From positions 186,001-250,000 of the forward strand of contig OY752140.1 of NCBI GenBank assembly GCA_963573315.1: a stretch of 64,000 nt of DNA, read 5' to 3'. Shown here one piece after another: positions 10,619-22,141 of the stretch; position 1 is the first letter of the stretch; the number at the start of each line of letters is the position of its first letter. Position numbers and translations under genes: made by a program. Below the pieces are notes generated by a model. That model did not search any database, was not told the DNA's origin, and worked only from the letters and a program-made list of their open reading frames with translations. The stretch is from Entomortierella parvispora. Lineage: Eukaryota; Mortierellomycota; Mortierellomycetes; Mortierellales; Mortierellaceae.

Positions 10619-12974
10619 TTACAAAGGGTCGCTTCTAAAAGCGGGGGATCTACTTGATGATGATCCAGTCCGGCTGCCCATGTTTGGCCGATGAGAGTTG
10701 GAACGACCACCTGCTTCCAAATCATCATCGTGGCCATCCTCCTGATCATCGTCTTCCTCATCCTCCTCATCGCCAATATCGAACATGGCGACCTCGTCAT
10801 CATCCAATTCATAGTCGCGTCTCTGGGGTCGAAGCTTCATGCCTGTCAATCCCATAGACTCGGCAGCCCTGGCGTTATTGTGGTCCGCATGTTCATCTGC
10901 TTCGTCAAAGTCATCCTGCTCCAATTGCTCGATTCCGTAGCGCTGTAAATTGAATGGGGGTACGCGATCAGTATTAATTAATTGTTCTACATTAATTTGG
11001 TGCAACGTGGAACAAATCTCAAAAAAAAAAAAAAATACCTTGTTGTTCTCTGTAGGTCTCCAAAGAATGACGATAGTTACGAAAACAAAGAGGTACAGAA
11101 TGTTCAACCATCCATCGAGCAAGAACCACTTGATACGCCAGTAGGCAGCAGGCCAATCAGGATCTGCCATGTTCATAAAGTTGAACGTGTTGATCACAAA
11201 GAACGCGCACAAGACTGTCAGCGAAAAAACCAAGAGACGCCACAGACGGGTGTACATCTTGACCTTCTCTGTCTGGCGACGAAGGTTGAGTGTAGAAATG
11301 GTCGAAGTGAGCGACTGCAAGGTCCAGATGTAGAAACTGGTCATGGTCAAGGCCAAGGGCACGACAACCACAAGCACAATCATGGCACTGACATCCTCAA
11401 CGGGCGACATTGTTCCTGCAGAGTAGATGACTCCGAACAAAAAGTGCGCCAAACTCAAAACGATGACCTTCTTCATTGCGCCTCCAAGTGTGGGCCTAGG
11501 ATCAGGGAAGATCAGGGAAGATCAACAACGGTTAGTGTGTCCATTCCTACAACTACTGTAATCTCTGTCGTGATCAATCCTTACAGGACAACACCATATC
11601 CCATGGAGACAATGAGCAGCATGAAGAGCGAAATACTGTTTCGTCCAGAATTGAGGATAGCCACCATAACAAGCAGCGCAATAGCTAAAAAAAAAAAATA
11701 AGGTCAATGCACCGCCATTTTTGCAAAGAACGTTGCGCCATTATAACTTACAAGATTTCCCGTTCTTGTTATAGTCGTCCCAGAAACCCCAGTTGAAGAC
11801 CATTTCGATCATCAAAAACAAGATCACTCCTGAGATGAAATGTTGAACAGTGAGGATCTCGCGCCAATGTCTGGCGCACAACACCATCCAGGCGATACCG
11901 ACGGCTGTATAAACCAGAGATAAGGCGCCGTAGAACTACTCGCAGATAGAGAGAATCAGTTAGAGATCGCTGCAAAGGCCTGAATGTCACCCTGTCGACA
12001 TGCTGGGACCTGTCCTTACGGGCAACTTTGGGAAGTCGGATCCAGCGAGCTGCCCAAACTTGTTTTTGAATTCGACCACTCCAGAGTACTGTGCCTCCAC
12101 TCCGTTCACTTCCAGGGGCCAGGTCATAACACAGTAATATCCGGTTTTGGGAACGCGGTAGTCCATGAATTGAATTCCTTTTTCCTCCTCCTCTGTAAAG
12201 TTGAAGACGGTCGTCTGAATAGTTGAGGCAGTAGTCTTGTCATAGATGACAGTGCCGAGCTCTTGTTCCGTGCAAATATCGGCCTCCACTGCGATGCTGT
12301 CGCACACGAAAATTGTCTAGTTGCAAGAAAGGAGTTGGAAATGGGTCAAGGGGTGATCTTCATTGAACCCTGGGCGTAAAATATTCACAGGGGTTTGAAA
12401 GTCCGAGGAATTCTTCGCAGGGGGGTTGAACCCTTTCTTTTGCTGGTTGATCTGCCAGGTCTTTCTCTTACCCGGCCATCGGCGTCAATCCTGCCTATAC
12501 GGTTATGATCGCCCCATTCGTAGACAACTACAGCAGCATTTCCTGTCGACTCTGGGTCCATGACAACTGAAAGAAGCGTTGCAAATCGAAGAAGGCGATA
12601 CGCGTTAGCTCTTTGTCTGCAATGCGGTCACTGTTACAGCTGGGCGGGGGATTTGTAGACAGGGTTTACCTGCAATCTCGCTTTGGTTGTTGCTATAGTA
12701 CACGCCTCCGCATGCATCCTCGAAACTGTTGGTGCTCTACAAGGGAATAGACGAAAAGGTGAATATGTGGGCTCCACTATGCATGGCGGATGCTTCTCCG
12801 TTGCAGGTTCAGCCGAGTCAACCCGACCGAGTTCCCGCAGGAATCCCGGTGGTAAAGGTGCCACAACAGCATACATACAATATAGTTTTTAAATGCCTCT
12901 GAGAAGGAGACATTAAGAAGTAGCACCGCAAGGGTGAGGACCAACATGCGATGGAGTGATCTCATGGGCGCCAT
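10619..12974 (-). CDS. PTM1: PTM1/GPR107-type seven-transmembrane protein (Lung_7-TM_R family)
   Basis: Eight exons in transcription order, 12974-12879, 12736-12670, 12566-12472, 12316-12020, 11935-11752, 11684-11585, 11495-11039 and 10942-10619, give 539 residues with all phases consistent. A signal peptide (MLVLTLAVLLLNVSFSEA) leads a luminal beta-rich domain with paired cysteines. Seven hydrophobic segments follow, with family motifs FYGALSLVYTAVG, LLIVSMGYGVV, WRIKWFLLDGWLN and ILWRPTENNKRYG. Members of this family sit in the Golgi and endosomes and are linked to retrograde trafficking; their signalling role is unclear. The cytosolic tail is very acidic (DEEDEEDDDQEDGHDDD) and then Ser/Arg-rich. 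Family identification is firm; the function is taken from the family. Confidence 0.9.
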
Positions 12975-13494
12975 GATGAGACCGCGCGACGGTGAAGTAA
13001 AGGTTGAAGAGAGCGGTTCACGGAGAGGTAGCTGTTCAGGTGTCGTGACAGGAGGAAGAGGACGATGGTCAGCGTAGAAGACGCGAGGTGGGGTAGAAGA
13101 TGGAGATGATGATGAAGAAGAAGAAGAAGAAAAAGTAGAAAGAGAAGGACGGAACAGGGTCGAGGGATGAAGCGGCGAGAGCACACAGCCAACGTGCAAT
13201 AATATGAAATGGTGAAAATTGGGCCCGTCCCCCTCTTCCTCCTTCCAGGCCTGGCTGGATTCCTGCGCCCAATGTGCTGCTGGCTGGGCCAGGTGATTTG
13301 TCACCGTAGCAGTTTATCGCACTTGCTGCAGGATGGCAGGTGCTGAAAAATGGCCCAACATTGCATGCATCCATTGCTCCCCCCTTCCCTCTTGCCCTTC
13401 ATTCTTACCTCCCTCCTTGCTGCTTCAACATCGACTGCAGCAAACACTCTCTCACCAGACCCCAGCACACTTACACACACACTTACATTCAGCC
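12975..13494. promoter_or_regulatory. Divergent promoter between PTM1 and RTF2
   Basis: A GAAGAAGAAGAAGAA tract lies at 13110-13130, pyrimidine-rich on the PTM1 strand. CT-rich sequence at 13378-13430 precedes RTF2. No separate gene is seen. Confidence 0.5.
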
Positions 13495-14496
13495 ATGGGT
13501 TGCGACGGAGGTTCCATTCCCAGAAGAGACGAACTTGTCAAGCAAAAGCAGAAACAGGCCAAGGTCGACCAAAGCATCCTCAACAGAGTTCACTGGTTCT
13601 CCTGCGCCCTCTCCAAAAAGGCCCTGGCCTCGCCCGTGGTCGCATGCGGACTCGGAAAGCTCTACAATCGGGATGCCATTCTGGAATTCCTCCTGGACAG
13701 AAACGCCTATGGTGATGGAGACAAGATTTGTCAGCACATCAAATCCCTCAAGGACGTTGTTACTTTGCAGCTCGAGCTCAACCCTTCCTTTTCAGAGACC
13801 CAGTCCAACAGTCTGACAGATCACGACAAGGAGCCTGTCGCCCGCTATGTGTGCCCAATCACGATGAAGGAAATGAACGGCAAATATCGCTTTGTCTACT
13901 TGGACTCTTGTGGCTGCGTCCTGTCTGAGCAGGCAATGAAAGAGATCCCTTCAAAGACTTGCATCAAGGTACATTGTCCAAAGTTTGGAGTCAAATCTTT
14001 GGTGTGAGAAATGTGCCAAACAAAGTACTGATACTTTTTTCTTCTTTTTCTTCTGCTGAATGTGTAGTGCACTAAGCCCTTCGAGTCTTTTAATGTGATC
14101 GTCTTGAACCCCAAAGAGGACGAAATGGAGGCTATGGAATTGGCCCTTTTGGAGAAGCAGGCTCGAATCTTGGCGGAAAAGAAGGAAAAGAAGAAGTCCA
14201 AGGCGAGTAAGAAAGATTTAGACGGCACGGAATCTTCTAAATCTTCTAGCAAGCGCAAATTGGACAGCGGTGAAGAGTCGTCATCAAAGCACAAGAAGCA
14301 ACATCTTGCAGCTAGCAACTACCCCTCGCCCCCTCCAACTTCGACCCCTGTATCATCAACCCACTCACTTACAGCAGCTGTGGCAGCCAAGGTGGCGGAG
14401 CAGATGGCAGTGAACGCTTCCCGAAAGACATCAAGCGCCATTCAGTCTCTTTACAATACTGGAAAGGTCCATAGGGAGAATTTTATGAACAGATAG
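13495..14496 (+). CDS. RTF2: Rtf2-family replication termination factor
   Basis: Two exons, 13495-13968 and 14068-14496, give 300 residues. The start MGCDGGSIPRRDELVK is the hallmark Rtf2 N-terminus, with the downstream conserved block LGKLYNRDAILEFLL. Two modified RING-like segments follow: YVCPITMKEMNGKYRF with CGCVLSEQAM, and CTKPFESFNVIVLNP. The C-terminal third is Lys/Ser-rich and disordered (KKEKKKSKASKKD; SSKRKLDSGEE). In fission yeast Rtf2 stabilises the site-specific replication barrier RTS1 and influences splicing. In human cells RTF2 is removed from stalled forks by the proteasome shuttles DDI1/2. The single intron falls between the two Cys-containing halves. Confidence 0.95.
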
Positions 14497-15088
14497 CTAT
14501 CTTCATATAGTTTATATGCTCGCTTGATATCCTCCCCTTTCCTTCTTGTATAGTAGTCTGTATCCATAAACCCTTTTTTCGAACCACGACTCGAGGTCAT
14601 AGATGTTGTCAATGTACATTGAGGAAATTTTAGTTGGTCGTGATGCAAAATACCCCGCTGAAATACCTGGACCTGTCTCATTGAAACTGATGAAGCGAGG
14701 CCTAGACAGCGCTTTTCTTGCATTTGACTTTGCAAACGGCCTTCCAGACTATCAATTATGAATCTAGTGGAGCTGATTTTGACTCTTCCAATGTCGCTAA
14801 GGAGTACTTGTAGCATGATTGACTTCTATGACATATACCCACTGACATCAATTCACCCAATGTACCAAGGTTACTAAAACACTGTAAAGGCAACTGAGTT
14901 CATCAACCTCGCTGCCTTCATCGGTCGCGTGCTCTCAGATCCCGGAAACTTGCAGACAGTCAACGTGTTCGAGGTCTAGAAACAAAAAGGAAGGTCGGCC
15001 GAAAACTAACCAACGTCTATGCTCGGCGGATAGATTCGTCCAGTCTGTTCAGACTAGTTCAGACCTGTAGAACAAAAAGAAAAAGAAT
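14497..15088. other. Intergenic region, no protein gene seen
   Basis: 3' flank of RTF2 and downstream flank of tRNA-Trp. Just past the tRNA 3' end the minus strand carries T-runs (A-runs on + near 15071-15085) that would terminate RNA polymerase III. Nothing else is recognised. Confidence 0.5.
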
Positions 15089-15160
15089 GGAGAATGAGAG
15101 ACTTGAACTCCCGACCTTCCGCTTTGGAGACGGACGCGCTGCCAATTGCGCCAATCCTCC
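15089..15160 (-). tRNA. tRNA-Trp (anticodon CCA)
   Basis: The reverse strand folds as a complete 72-nt cloverleaf. The acceptor GGAGGAT pairs with ATTCTCC, allowing one G-U. The D arm is GCGC/GCGC and the anticodon stem TCCGT/GCGGA. The loop CTCCAAA has U33 and anticodon CCA, and the T arm GGGAG/CTCTC encloses TTCAAGT. There is no intron and CCA is not encoded. A and B box promoters are internal (GGCGCAATTGG and AGTTCAAGTCT). A poly-T stretch follows on the transcribed strand. Confidence 0.96.
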
Positions 15161-15582
15161 GATCTGTTGATCTGATTGGATGTCGGTCATAACTTCAAGC
15201 TCTCCTTGTATGGGTTGATTAAATGTCACGTGACAATCAAAGAATGGTCACGTGTTGTCACCGCATCCTTCGTAATTGAAAGAACCCCTACAAAGTGAAA
15301 CTAGCGTTAATGGAAGTTCCTTGTATATCACATCCAATTGGTTCACCATCAGGACCTCCAGGGACTTGTCTGCGCTTCTCTTTGCCTCAGCTTCTCCTCG
15401 ACTGAACGTGATGGACTCCATTCCGGCCGATAGTTCCTGTTAGTGAAGACAACAGAAGGTGACGACTAAACAGGGATATTACAACCGTGTAGCTCAAAAA
15501 CTTATATATTCTTGGGTATTTGCAGAATAGACCTTGCTTTCTTTATTTGCTTGATCGAGCACGGAACAGGCAAGTGTCTGTT
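15161..15582. other. Intergenic region with two CACGTG palindromes
   Basis: GTCACGTGAC lies at 15226-15235 and a second CACGTG at 15249-15254. These are candidate bHLH (Cbf1/Pho4-type) sites. The interval separates tRNA-Trp from the 3' end of the oxygenase gene, so no obvious polymerase II promoter is expected here. No ORF of note. Confidence 0.45.
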
Positions 15583-16602
15583 TTAACGGTACCATGAGGT
15601 CAAGGCAATACGTTCGTTAAAGGAAGGCATGACGGCGTGGTCCATGACGCCGCTCAAGAAGATGACACAGCGGGCGGCCTTGGGAGCAATATCAATTTGT
15701 TTTTCTTCTTCGTCGCCCATGCCCTTGTCAAAGATACGAAGTTCTCCTCCATCTCCTTGTTTCCAGTCTGGGTTGAAGTATACAATCGCCTATAAAGACA
15801 AATGCAAGAAAGAAAAGAAAAGAAAACAATACCTGTGTTAGAGAACCGGCGCCATTTGCTCTTCCAACGTAATCGTTTTTGTTTTCAAATTGGTTTTCCT
15901 TACAGTGACGCGACGCTGATCCTTGTCTTCTCGATCGCTTGTGGGGAAGGAATCGCGGTGTCTTTCATAATGGCTCGAATCCGGTGGGTAATAGGCCAAT
16001 TGGTATTCAGCTTGTCCATGAAGATGCACGACCTTGGCCAGATCCTCATGCAACTGTTTCGAGAACCAATCCACACAGGTTTTCAAAGCCTGACTCTGTT
16101 CCAAGAATTTTGAACCGGGTGACACCCAGATTGTATAATCGCCCCGCGCGTTTCCTTCACGGAAAGGATCGTCCTCCTCGTTGTGTTTTCCACTCGCTTT
16201 GTCCATCTGACCAGTCTTGAACATCTCGGTGCCCCACTCACGAACGGATTGGATCACAGAGAGATCAAGCACATTCTCGAGCGTGGTATATCCCTGATGA
16301 AAGAGTTCGTTGGCGTGGTCGGAGGTGAGGACCTTGAAGGACGAAGAGTCCACGTCCTCATTAAAGAGCTCCTGGGCGAGGAGAATGGGGGGCATGGATG
16401 CATCGAGGTGCTGCAAGAGATCCATTTCTGAAATCTCTTCCACTTCTTCCTCCTCCTCCATGCCTTCTTCATACTCGTAATCCGAAGGGAGAGACTCGAC
16501 ATCGTCGCCAGGAAATGGAGGCAAGTCTGATGATCCCTTGGAAGTGGCGTACTTCATGATTCGGCTCGCAAGCGCATCCTCGCTTGATTCATTATGGTCC
16601 AT
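15583..16602 (-). CDS. 2-oxoglutarate/Fe(II)-dependent oxygenase, prolyl 4-hydroxylase (PHD/EGLN-like) type
   Basis: Two exons, 16602-15904 and 15789-15583, give 301 residues. The first ATG in frame is 16602. The N-terminal 75 residues are acidic (EEGMEEEEEVEE). The double-stranded beta-helix core shows AEYQLAYYPPDSSHYERHRD, with the iron ligands His215 and Asp217 in HRD. The second exon gives the distal ligand His284 in VMDHAVMPS and the 2-oxoglutarate-binding Arg293 in ERIALTSWYR. The order GGELRIF - APKAARCVIFLSG - DHAV - ERIALTSWY is that of the prolyl hydroxylase superfamily, including HIF-type and ribosomal-protein hydroxylases. The substrate cannot be inferred. The intron splits the domain just after the HxD motif. 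Confidence 0.88.
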
Positions 16603-16761
16603 GTTGAACGAATGTCTGAGGGTACTGGTTTTGTCCGGTGCTGGAAGGTGCAAACAGCTACAACAACTTTTTTTATTCCGTTTTTTGTGACCTTTTTTTC
16701 CAACTTTCAAACGCGACTCGCGAAGTTCAGAGCAGAGGACATCGTGGCACGCGACGTTGAC

Positions 16762-18327
16762 CTAGAGAAGACTGCTGTTGCTGGCAGTTCGCTGCAGATT
16801 TGTGGCTCCTCGAGAGTACAACGTCGATGCTTCTGCCTGGAGCTCGCACACCTGCCGGTGAACGAGTCCCCCTCGCGCAGATAAAAAATCCTTCCTATCC
16901 ACGAGTCGTGTACTCAATGCGCCCTGCAAGTCGTCCAAATCCCTAAGAATCAGTAGGGAATAGGTCATACATTCAGTACATGAGCTAGCAGCCACGCAAA
17001 ACACAGCGATTGCTGCTTCCTCAAGGCCAATGTTATGCCGAGAAACTCACTCAACTGTCTTTGTTGTGAAACTGATTCCAGCATGAAAGATTGCTTCGAA
17101 CTCTACAACAATATTCAACGGTTCAATGGTCAAGGGACACATCAGTTAGAATACATAGTGACAGGAGGGAGGTATATCGCCCCTTGGCTCAATGCACTTA
17201 CCTTGGAGCCTGGCTTTGAATTCAGCTGTAGACGATGGAGTAGCCACCACTGGACGATCGGACTGACCGGGATCATACCCCCCTCTGCCGCCGTCAAAAG
17301 ATGGAGTCGCAAACACGCCTTCGTGCGGCTTTGTACCTTTAGCAGCAACGTTTGCGGTGAGCGATAGTGTGCTGCCTGCACATGTAGATTGACCCTGGGA
17401 TACCAAACGCGGCAGCATGTTGACTCCTCTACTTCCGCTTTTTGTAAAATCAGGTGTTTTCGGGGAGGAAAGGAGAGCTTGTTCTCCCTCAAGATGCATT
17501 GCTTTGGCTTGCTGAAAGCTAACCTCGTTGTCAGGATCCATATCCTCAATCCGATCCAGCTCTGGCGTTTGACGGATCGGCGATGGTGCGTCTCCCATAA
17601 GAAAGGCGTTCAGCTGGTCAAAAGTTTCATCCAGAGCGTGAGATGTGTCTGAAGTCGCCGATCTGCAAGCCGATGCTCTGTGTCCTTCCTGGTGAGAAGT
17701 TGGCGAGGCTCTAATCACTTTAGAGGACCTTTGAGCGTCGAAATCAAAGTCGAGGATTAAAGAAGAAGACAGGTAGGGCTCGGCATATTGGTGGCTTGAG
17801 GAGGCGTGGTCATCCTCGTATTGTCCAGGCGTATCGGACGGTAGGCTTCGTTCCTTGAAGGGAGTTTTTGCTGGCCTCGTTGGCGTTGGAGATGATTCTT
17901 GAGGGCGTTTGAGTCCTGACACAGGCCCTCGAGTCTTGGGAGAACGTATCCTGTCCGCAGGAGAGTCAACTGCATCTTCGAAGATTTCATCAAGATCTGG
18001 CAACGAGTGGCTGTCACCGAGAAAGTCGCTGCTGTCGTCCGAAATGTTCGTGCAGGGGCTGCGGTGCTCTTCGGGTGATTGGTTGTTGTTGTTACTGATA
18101 ATGCGCTTGTCTGAAGACTCGACACGTCTTTGTCGGTTGGGTTTGTTGCCTGTGTTGAGCCAGGAGGTCGCAGAGTTTGGAGGAGCCCTCGACTTGCCGC
18201 CGACGGCTTTGGGGCGCTGTGGAAGGATCCTGCGCATGTGTGGACCAGGGTGCACCGGAGGGATGGAGTCAGGTTTGGAGGGACGAGAAGATATGAAGTT
18301 TAACTTGCCGGTATGAATGCACTTCAT
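16762..18327 (-). CDS. Unrecognised, largely disordered protein
   Basis: Three exons, 18327-17202, 17102-17051 and 16942-16762, give 452 residues with consistent phases. The second donor is GTGAGT at 17050-17045. The first 375 residues are rich in Ser, Pro and Asp, with several SP/TP sites (SPKTRGP, SSPTPTRP, SSPKTPDF) and basic patches, as in a CDK-regulated nuclear or cytoskeletal protein. The last 75 residues look folded and helical: EFKARLQEFEAIFHAGI, TVEDLDDLQGALSTRLVDRK and LVHRQVCELQAEA, probably a short coiled coil. I do not recognise the family. A C-terminal helical module on a disordered, phospho-site-rich body could fit a chromosome or spindle factor (Ecm11-like was considered), but nothing proves it. 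Confidence 0.7.
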
Positions 18328-18825
18328 GCGATGAAAATAATTCTACACGTGACCATACATCACATCACATGACTGCGAACTTTTTTTCTTTTTTCGATTC
18401 GAGGCAAAAGGACATGGAGCAGCGCCATTCGCTGTTTGTCCTTCACTGCTTTTTTTGCTCAATCGATCAAGGTACTCAACGATGACGATCTATAGAAGGA
18501 CAGCCTTGATAGATTGCTCCCGGGATATTGGTAGATTGCAGAACCGCACTGGAGACCTTCGCCAACGGGATGGATGTCTATTCTTTCTCTTACTGCTCAC
18601 CTCCAAATACCTCAATTACTGGGAAACCCACAACACTGGAGAAGAGAACATCTTTTTTCCTTTGTCTGCGAGAGGCTGCTGAAGATTAACCCTTGCCATC
18701 CCTCTTTCTCATTCCTCAACATCCTTTGCCACAGAAAACAGAAAAACGAGAATACCCTCCTCCTGCATCACCCCAACGGAAGCCGTCCATTCTTTTTTTC
18801 TTTTCGTTTAGAAGCCAAAGAAAAC
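18328..18825. promoter_or_regulatory. Divergent promoter between the disordered protein and 4E-BP
   Basis: A CACGTG site lies at 18346-18351, close to the start of the minus-strand gene, next to CATCACATCACATGAC. The 4E-BP side is rich in CT and TTTTC (18690-18812). No other coding exon is seen. Confidence 0.45.
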
Positions 18826-19916
18826 ATGTCAACCAACTCGAGAGCGATCCCCCTCCCCAGCAGACGTGCGGAGCCTGGCACGCCTATCCCTCTGGACTAT
18901 GGCACCACCCCCGGCGGCACCATCTACTCGAGCACTCCCGGAGGTACAGCTCGTTTTTTAATAATTTTTTTCCTCCCCCTCTCCTCCCGTCAACAACAAC
19001 AACAACAATCAAAAACAAAGATCAAAAACGACGATTTCAAGGAGGAGGAGCAGTGCAGCACAAAAGGACCGTTGCGGAAAACATTGTCCGTCTGCATTTA
19101 CCTGGATCGGGTTACCTTTCAGGATCGTTTAATATTTTTTTCCTAAAGTCCAGGATCCCCAGGATCTTCGTCCAGACGGGTCTCAGTCAGCCATCGCTGC
19201 TGTGAGAGGTCAGGGCAGGTTACGGAACAAATTGGACATGGGATCACGGCCCTGGTCAGGTGGCCACACCAGCTCGATTTTCAGGAGACGGAACTTAACG
19301 CCCAAAACGCCCAAGTCAGGTGCCTCTTTAGATTGACTGACCCCACACGACTCTGTACATTCAACGGACTACCTCGAAGCATCAGCAAAGAACCGACAGC
19401 AAAACCATACTGGAGAAACATAACAAAAGAATACTGGAGAAACAGCTTGTTTTTCTGACAATCCCTCTTCTTTTTTCATTATTTCAATTGATGTCTAGGT
19501 ACCAGAATTATTTATGACCGCAACACTTTGTTGAGTCTTCGCAATTCGCCTCTGTCCCGTACTCCCCCCGCCAAGCTTGCCTTTGTCGCCGGAGTCACTG
19601 GAGCCAGCTTGCCCCACCAGGCCGGTTCCCACCTCGGCCGCAGCCACTTGAACGTCGAGGCCCATGACTCTGATTCCGAGGATGAGGACTCTGACGACGA
19701 GAAGCGCAACGCCCACGCCAAGGCCCAAGAAGAGGAGGACGCCAAGGGTAAGAAAAAGATCTGGTTGTTCCTGCCCCGTGCAATTGACCCGTATGTCTGC
19801 TCCTTGATGATTGACACACCATTTGTATCTTTTTCTTGTATATTATTCTCTTAGCCCACGCCGCTGCATCCAAGGAGATCAAGGATGGTCAGCTCTTCGA
19901 TATGGACATGGAGTAA
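18826..19916 (+). CDS. 4E-BP: eIF4E-binding protein (4E-BP), translational repressor downstream of TOR
   Basis: Three exons, 18826-18943, 19499-19747 and 19855-19916, give 142 residues. All features of animal 4E-BP1 are present in order. They are a RAIP motif (residues 6-9), two TTPGG/STPGG phosphosites (T28 and T37, matching human T37 and T46), and the eIF4E-binding motif YDRNTLL (45-51, fitting YxxxxL-phi). Next come RNSP (S56, matching S65) and RTPP (T61, matching T70). The extreme C-terminus is a TOS motif, FDMDM, at 137-141 followed by one Glu. An acidic, Ser-rich insert ([12 protein letters not shown]) lies between the T70-like site and the TOS motif. The known role is to block eIF4E-eIF4G binding until TORC1 phosphorylates it. 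The first intron (555 nt) is long for this window and splits the second TPGGT motif. Confidence 0.95.
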
Positions 19917-20141
19917 AAAAAAAAGGAACCCGTTAGACCTGTAAATACTTTTTTTTTTTCTTGGAATGCAAAATATAAAAGGGAGGATTTTTCTCGTGTG
20001 AACAATTCCAAAGGCAACATGTTCTTGAGATATTTTTTTTCTTTGCCATCATTTATTCTCGGGTGCAGGACATTCGTTAAAGAAATAATGTAGTGTAGTG
20101 TACAGTGATGCCACAAAAAGCGACAAGAAGCAGGACCGCGT

Positions 20142-22108
20142 TTAGGGTGCAGGAGTATCCTTGGCCAGCTGGCGAGAGTACGACCACTCATTTCCTCCAC
20201 GAGAAGGGGCTTGATTGGAAGCCCAAGTGGAGGAAGAAGAGGCAGATGACGAAGAAGAAGAAGAGCCTCCGACTGGAGTCTCCAATTCTTCGCGTGTCAT
20301 GACCTTTCGGACCTTGTAGTCTCTGGTCACAGCATTTGAGTTCGAGGAGGACGTGGTGGGGACAGGGGAGGAGAAAGGGTTTGAGATTATGACCGAAGAC
20401 GAAGGACCAGCAGACAGTTCGCCTGAGTGCAGGGTCATCGATGTGGTAAGGTCTTGGGTCAGCATGGGAATTGACATCACACTTGAGTGGGCGAGGCGTT
20501 GTTGGGGAGTGGAGGAGGGACCGGCCTCCTCATCGTCTGTATCGAGATCAGAGCGTCTTCGCGGCGTACCGTGCATCAGGCTGGAGGAAGAATGAACTCT
20601 TCCTTGCTCTGAGGCGGCGTGGCTATGACGGTGAGAGGGAGTAGCCAACGCCGGATTGGGCAAGGTCGAGGATCTAGTTCCACTGGAGGACACAGACGCG
20701 GCGGTGGCAGTGAATGATCTACTGCGGAGCAAATCCTGCTGCCGCTGGTATCTTGCAAAGTGCTCTCGGGCATGGAAAGAGAAGAGGCGTTTTGCCTCTG
20801 ATTGATGATGTGGAGGGAAATGTTGTTGAAACTGCGCATTCAATTGCTGCGCGAGCTCGTTGTGTCGGCCTGGATAGAGAGCCACTTGCTGGACAAAAGC
20901 TTGAGCAAGTTGTTCTGGTGTGGGAGAATTGGGCAGCACTCCAAGATGTTGTGTGACAGGTGCAGTGGGCGAAGCAGATGTTGGCGCGGTTGAGAAGTTG
21001 GGATGGGTCATGGACCGTTGAGGCGGTTGAGCAACAGAACGGAGAGACGACGGCTGTAAAGTTGCATGAGGTCGCATTTCCTGTCTTGATCCCTGAAATG
21101 GTAAGGTCGGGTTTGGTTGCCGGGACTGCATGGTTGGAAGAGGACGTTGAGTAATTTGAGGAAGGATCACCGGTTGTTGCGTTGTCGGCTGAAATGTGGG
21201 CGCAGAGGTGATGTGCCTGGAATGTTGGTGGTGAGAATCATGACTCTGGCCAGCGCTGCTGTGTCCTGAAGGGTTGCTTCCGTTATCACCGCCTCCAATC
21301 ATCCTGGCACCTGTGGCACCTGAGCCGCCTGAGGGTATTGATCCTCCTTGCATGAGATTGGCGCCACCTTCTGGTTGGTCTTGCAGGTCCGCAGGCGGTG
21401 GTGGTGGCGGTGGTGCTGGGGGCATGTCAGTTCCATAGGACGAGGACACGCCCATCGCGTCCGCCCTCTTCTCAACGCACCACCAACGGTGTCCTTCACT
21501 CCAGGCTTTGCTCTGACATGGCTTGCTGCAATATTTGGCTTTGCGGCAACGACGACATTTCGCAAACTCACGAGGCTTGGTCTCCCACTTGCCACAGCCA
21601 GTATACGCACACTGGCGGATCCCTTGTCTGCTTTCGTCCTTGCGGCAGGCATTTCGCATGATGACGCCAGCCCAATATTGAATCTCAAGAGGATGGAGAG
21701 TGCGGTGGGTAAATTTTTCCACAATGGCAAAAACATTGGGGCCGGTTTCAGTGAGAAAGGAACTTCTAAGCGATGGATACTTTGAAAGGTAGGCCAAGAG
21801 CTGAAGTGCGTGCAGGATATCGTCCTCGCTATAGAAGAATTGTGGGTTGGTATCATTTTGGATGGAGCGCGTTGCTTCGGATGTCACGGGATGCTGCGAA
21901 GCCTCGTCCAGCGAGGCAAGACTAGCGACGCCACCAACGGTGGTCGTGGCGGCGACTGGACTCCTGTAGGGTGAGTTACGAACAGGCACGCGTGTGTTTG
22001 TGTTCAGGTCCTCAGGCAAGGGCGAAGGAGATACACCTGCAAGGGCGGCGTCGATTCTGGAGTTGGACGGAGACATGGGTGAAGTGGCACTGCTGCCCAA
22101 GGGCTGAG

Positions 22109-22141
<33 letters not shown>

